In this document: in pieces, positions 61,055 to 64,000 of the stretch
Position numbering within the stretch: position 1 is the stretch's first letter
Layout: every line of letters begins with the position of its first letter
NCBI GenBank assembly: GCA_963703745.1
Contig: CAVPFL010000007.1
Location: forward strand, 372,001-436,000
Length of the DNA: 64,000 nt
Direction of reading: 5' to 3'
Origin: AP-15 sp963703745
GTDB lineage: Bacteria; Pseudomonadota; Alphaproteobacteria; ATCC43930; CGMCC-115725
Position numbers and translations under genes: made by a program
Notes under the pieces: model-generated
What the model was told of the DNA's origin: nothing
Databases searched by the model: none
Seen by the model: the letters and a program-made list of their open reading frames with translations, nothing else

Positions 61055-61812
61055 CGGGTAGGGCCGCACCGCGAGCTGTCATATTTGCCGGCCCTTCGCT
61101 ACCCCCATCCATCCGGCCTTTCGACCCGGCGCTTGAATGGTACCCGCCGGTCCGACAGGGCGACGTCTATCGGGCCGCACTCACCCGGCCGGCGATCATC
61201 GGCATTATCGACGGCTATTTCGAGGTGACGCCGACAGTCTGGCACAAAGAGATCCTGTGGGCGATGGCGGAAGGGATCCACGTTTACGGAAGCGCGAGCA
61301 TCGGCGCGCTGCGCGCCGCCGAGTTGTATCCCTTTGGCATGACAGGAGTTGGTCGGGTCTTTGCCGCTTATCGCGACGGCATTCTCACTGATGACGACGA
61401 GGTCGCAGTATCGCATGGCCCCGAAGTGCTGGACTACCCAACGGTGACCGAGGCCATGGTCAACATCCGTGCAACCCTCGACAAAGCAGTCGCGGGCGGC
61501 GTGCTCGATCGCTGGCTGGTTGCCCGCCTCACCGAAATGAGCAAGGCTTTGTTCTATAAGGAGCGCAGCTGGGAGGCGATCTTAAGGCTCGCCACCGGCC
61601 ACGGTCCGATCGCGATGCCGCTTGGTAGGCTCGCGGTATGGCTGCGGAGCGGCAAAGTCGATCAGAAGCAGATTGATGCAGTAGAGATGATCGCGGTGAT
61701 TCGCGAGCATCTCGCCGCGGGCATCACGCCACTCGAGGTGTCGTATCGCTTCCAAGACACCGGATACCACAAGGATGCGACGCGGCAATTTACCGAGGGG
61801 CCGACCAGCTAG
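61051..61812 (+). CDS. tfuA: TfuA-like core protein
   Basis: 253 residues. The ATG at 61051 overlaps the ycaO stop (ATGA). Family motifs: AVIFAGPSLP at 9-18, PPVRQGDVYRA, IIGIIDGYFEVTPTVWHKEILWAMAEGIHVYGSASIGALRAAELYPFGMTGVGRVFAAYRDG, and the acidic DDDEVAVSHGPE. TfuA is the partner that delivers sulfur or assists YcaO in peptide-backbone thioamide formation in trifolitoxin-, thioviridamide- and McrA-type systems. Here the pair stands outside any recognisable RiPP cluster. Confidence 0.93.
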   Translation: MTGRAAPRAVIFAGPSLPPSIRPFDPALEWYPPVRQGDVYRAALTRPAIIGIIDGYFEVTPTVWHKEILWAMAEGIHVYGSASIGALRAAELYPFGMTGVGRVFAAYRDGILTDDDEVAVSHGPEVLDYPTVTEAMVNIRATLDKAVAGGVLDRWLVARLTEMSKALFYKERSWEAILRLATGHGPIAMPLGRLAVWLRSGKVDQKQIDAVEMIAVIREHLAAGITPLEVSYRFQDTGYHKDATRQFTEGPTS

Positions 61813-61835
61813 GCTGTCCGGTGGCCTCGCAGCGG

Positions 61836-62954
61836 TTAGCGAGGTTGAGCAGCGTTCGCAAAACACTGCAACTTTGCTTGTAACACGGGAGCTACAGTTA
61901 CGTCGCGCACGACATTATCGGAATGCCTGGCGCGGCCATAAGTCGTAATAGCGGCTTGCCGCAAGCCTGCGTTCATAAGAACAAACAATTCGAAGGTTTC
62001 GACAAAGTCCTCGTCAGGAGAAAACGCCGCCAAAGCGCTCGCCCATCGTCCGTTCGAGTAGATCCGGTGCAGAACCTCAAACGCTTGGTTGTGGTCCCCC
62101 GAACGCAAGAAAAGAGCAAGTTGTGAGACGTCAGAGTTCTTAGGCTGAAGCCGGATGTCGCCGAAGTGAACAAAGCGGCCCGGCGGTATGTCAACCGGGG
62201 TGCCTTGCCAGGAGCCCGAAGGGTAAAAGCTACCGTTGCAGAAACTCCCAGTATTGCTGACCTGGGTTGCGCCGGGCTCTACAAAAGTATTCCACCACAA
62301 TATATGCCCGTATTCATGGGCCAAGGCCGCGAGAACAGTCGATGTAGGAACATCCGGAGAAATCGCGTAGGAGGGCAGGATGAGACGCGGCCTGCGACCC
62401 TCAGCCGCAAGCGGACGGAGATCTTTACCGGCTGTCACATTTAGGAGCGCTTGTAATCGTCTTGTCTCATACGTCTGCAATGACGCAGCGCATACTGTCT
62501 TGGCATCCTGGCAGGCGCTGTTTTTCCACAGCCCGAGCGATATCGCTATATAACCCTCTCTTGAAGGGCTCCGAAGCCTATACCCCCATGAATTTTCGGC
62601 GATACCGGCATCCGACAGGTTGCCGCAGGTGCTCGGATCGTACCCGGTGCAGCCGGTCGGGTTAATATAAACACCGTGCAGATCGCAGAGTTGTGCCTTG
62701 AAGAACGGCGGCGCCGCCTGGAAAGCTGCCGCTAAATCGGACTGGATCTCCGGGTTGACGGGGGCAGCATCAACTTCTGGGCCTTGGTCATAAGGTTCCT
62801 TTGGATAAAAGTTCGCCTTTATAAAAGGCACCGGGTTGAGGACGCCATTGGCGCAGACCTGCGCCATTGGCAGCGGCTCCGGTGGTGGGACACAAGAAAA
62901 GCCGACCAGAGCTACGAAACCTATGATTGCGATTAAAGTTAAGGGCTTTCCCAA
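61836..62954 (-). CDS. HEXXH-motif lipoprotein, putative metallopeptidase
   Basis: 372 residues from a TTG at 62954 with GGGAGAGG 4-5 bases upstream; no ATG fits. A lipoprotein signal follows (GKPLTLIAIIGFVALVGFSC). The mature part has several Cys pairs (ICV-like DPSTCGNLSD, CQDAKTVCAASL) and the zinc motif LAALAHEYGHILWW (HEYGH) near residue 210, with Glu-containing helices later (DEDFVETFELFVL) that could supply the third ligand. Role: probably a periplasmic zinc peptidase of unknown target. Convergent with tfuA, 23 bases apart; slightly lower GC than its neighbours. Confidence 0.72.
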   Translation of the reverse strand: MGKPLTLIAIIGFVALVGFSCVPPPEPLPMAQVCANGVLNPVPFIKANFYPKEPYDQGPEVDAAPVNPEIQSDLAAAFQAAPPFFKAQLCDLHGVYINPTGCTGYDPSTCGNLSDAGIAENSWGYRLRSPSREGYIAISLGLWKNSACQDAKTVCAASLQTYETRRLQALLNVTAGKDLRPLAAEGRRPRLILPSYAISPDVPTSTVLAALAHEYGHILWWNTFVEPGATQVSNTGSFCNGSFYPSGSWQGTPVDIPPGRFVHFGDIRLQPKNSDVSQLALFLRSGDHNQAFEVLHRIYSNGRWASALAAFSPDEDFVETFELFVLMNAGLRQAAITTYGRARHSDNVVRDVTVAPVLQAKLQCFANAAQPR

Positions 62955-63144
62955 AGTTCCTCTCCCTGAGCATGCGATCGCGATCTGGTTACCGCTGATC
63001 CTCTCCCGATCGTTGAGCTTCCCGCTATATTGGACTCGATCGGATATAACGTTGGGTAGCCTATATGAGCTTCTTCCCCGCTTGTAGCGTTTTTCAGGAC
63101 GCGAACGCCACACAAAGCGACGCGATCCGGAAAGCTCCCACGCG

Positions 63145-64000
63145 TTACGCGCGCCCTGCAAGCAGGGCAATTGGGTTGCCCTGGTCGAGCGCGGCGCGAG
63201 CCGCCTCGACCCGTAACGGTTCATCGAGCGTGCCGAGCGCTTGGAAAATCGCGTAGGCTTGGTCGAGCAGTGTTCGCGCCGTCGCCACGTCACCGGCGGC
63301 TTGATGCAATGCCGCGCGCGTCACCATGGCTCGCGCGAGATCGTTGCGCGCGCCGACGCGCTCCAGAATACCCATCGCGTTCTCGACATAGGGTTCCGCA
63401 GAACTTGGATCTTCGGGCGCGAGGCACTCGCCCATCAACCAGCACGCCATGCCCTCGAAATGAAGGTAGCCCATATCCCGGCTCTGTTCGAGTACACCCT
63501 CGGCTAGGGATCGTGCCGCGGCACGATCGCCTGCGCGAAGATGGCCTTCGGAGAGCAACAGGCTAAAGCGCCACCAGGGATAGCGCAGGTTAGAGCTTTC
63601 GAGCCAAGCCACTGCCTCACGCAGTTCGTCAATGCCGGCATCGACCCGACCCGCTCTTATCTCCGCATAGCCGTGCGCCCCCTTTGCCGTTGCGGCGTCA
63701 TACGGTAATGGTCCGAGCGCCAGCGCTTCGCTGCAATGCTGCGCGCCGCGTTCAGGATCGCCTTGGTGAATATAAGTCAATCCCATGCGCCACAAGCCGA
63801 TCACACTCTGCCGGACATCATTCAGGGCGGTGCCATGTTCGATGGCGCGACGGCAGTATTTTAGGCTCCTGTCCCACTCGCCAAGATAGAGCGCGGCCGG
63901 GCTCAGATGCGAGATTGTTCGAACGGCCCACCACAAGTTACCCAGCGACTCGAAGCTGGCGAGGGCGCGCTCGCCCGCTTCGATCGCCTCGCGCAGCCTG
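63145..64000 (-). CDS. TPR end of a second cyclase/NTPase-type signalling protein (partial)
   Basis: The frame is open to the window edge, so only the C-terminal about 284 residues are seen. TPR-like repeats: LYLGEWDRSLKYCRRAIEHG, GLTYIHQGDPERGAQHCSEALAL, GYAEIRAGRVDAGIDELREAVAWLESSNL and VGARNDLARAMVTRAALHQAAGD. They match the C-terminal repeats of the 1093-residue protein at 54454 closely (same order, similar ending EPLRVEAARAALDQGNPI versus EPARVEEALAALDRGSPI), so this is a paralogue. Confidence 0.82.
   Translation of the reverse strand, partial: RLREAIEAGERALASFESLGNLWWAVRTISHLSPAALYLGEWDRSLKYCRRAIEHGTALNDVRQSVIGLWRMGLTYIHQGDPERGAQHCSEALALGPLPYDAATAKGAHGYAEIRAGRVDAGIDELREAVAWLESSNLRYPWWRFSLLLSEGHLRAGDRAAARSLAEGVLEQSRDMGYLHFEGMACWLMGECLAPEDPSSAEPYVENAMGILERVGARNDLARAMVTRAALHQAAGDVATARTLLDQAYAIFQALGTLDEPLRVEAARAALDQGNPIALLAGRA

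Overview
The window reads as a chromosomal segment of a GC-rich alphaproteobacterium, probably a free-living soil or rhizosphere-type member of the Rhodospirillales/Hyphomicrobiales grade. The grounds are a cpa/tad pilus cluster, an LdtR-like MarR regulator, a valine-degradation operon, a large set of CoA, ABC and molybdoenzyme genes, very short intergenic gaps with ATGA/GTGA overlaps, and REP-type palindromes with CCCGC...GCGGG arms. The genus cannot be set from the sequence alone. No rRNA, tRNA, CRISPR array or intact transposase gene was recognised.

Layout. 1-11.1 kb: Tad/Cpa pilus cluster (a TadG-like vWA protein cut by the window edge, two TadE-like pseudopilins, CpaB, CpaE, CpaF, TadB, TadC, a TadD-like TPR lipoprotein) without secretin, CpaD, prepilin peptidase or Flp pilin. 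11.3-20.2 kb: alaS, a 161-bp MITE-like element, a TIGR01244 phosphatase-like protein, a MarR regulator, a three-gene valine module (acyl-CoA dehydrogenase, 3-hydroxyisobutyryl-CoA hydrolase, mmsB) and a D-aminoacylase-type amidohydrolase. 21.0-32.7 kb: a large membrane patatin-like protein behind a CRP-like palindrome, then a DUF2760/Hsp70/Hsp70 chaperone locus punctuated by REP clusters, a methyltransferase, a persulfide dioxygenase-rhodanese fusion and a GNAT. 32.7-37.3 kb: a decaying zone with a 0.67-kb direct duplication (one copy a frameshifted aldolase pseudogene), a truncated luciferase-like oxidoreductase and a histidine-kinase remnant around intact SDR, aldolase and cupin genes. 37.4-45.2 kb: hemB, a parDE-type toxin-antitoxin pair, a complete branched-chain amino-acid ABC transporter and a PEP-CTERM protein. 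45.2-54.2 kb: an SDR remnant, a CysQ-like phosphatase, an orphan molybdopterin subunit, creA, an MFS carrier, an LLM oxidoreductase, a DyP peroxidase and a small unknown protein behind a second CRP-like palindrome. 54.4-64 kb: a zinc-ribbon/cyclase/NTPase/TPR signalling protein, a core-MetE-type protein, an exported protein-YcaO-TfuA operon, a HEXXH lipoprotein, and the end of a second TPR signalling protein.

The strongest candidates for an undescribed system are: (a) the exported protein-YcaO-TfuA operon, where YcaO/TfuA pairs are known to install backbone thioamides and the upstream partner carries a Gly-Phe-Tyr motif like that around the thioglycine of methyl-CoM reductase; and (b) the DUF2760-Hsp70-Hsp70 locus, a divergent two-chaperone set with a membrane-anchored companion. 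Both functional readings are inference from family knowledge and gene order.
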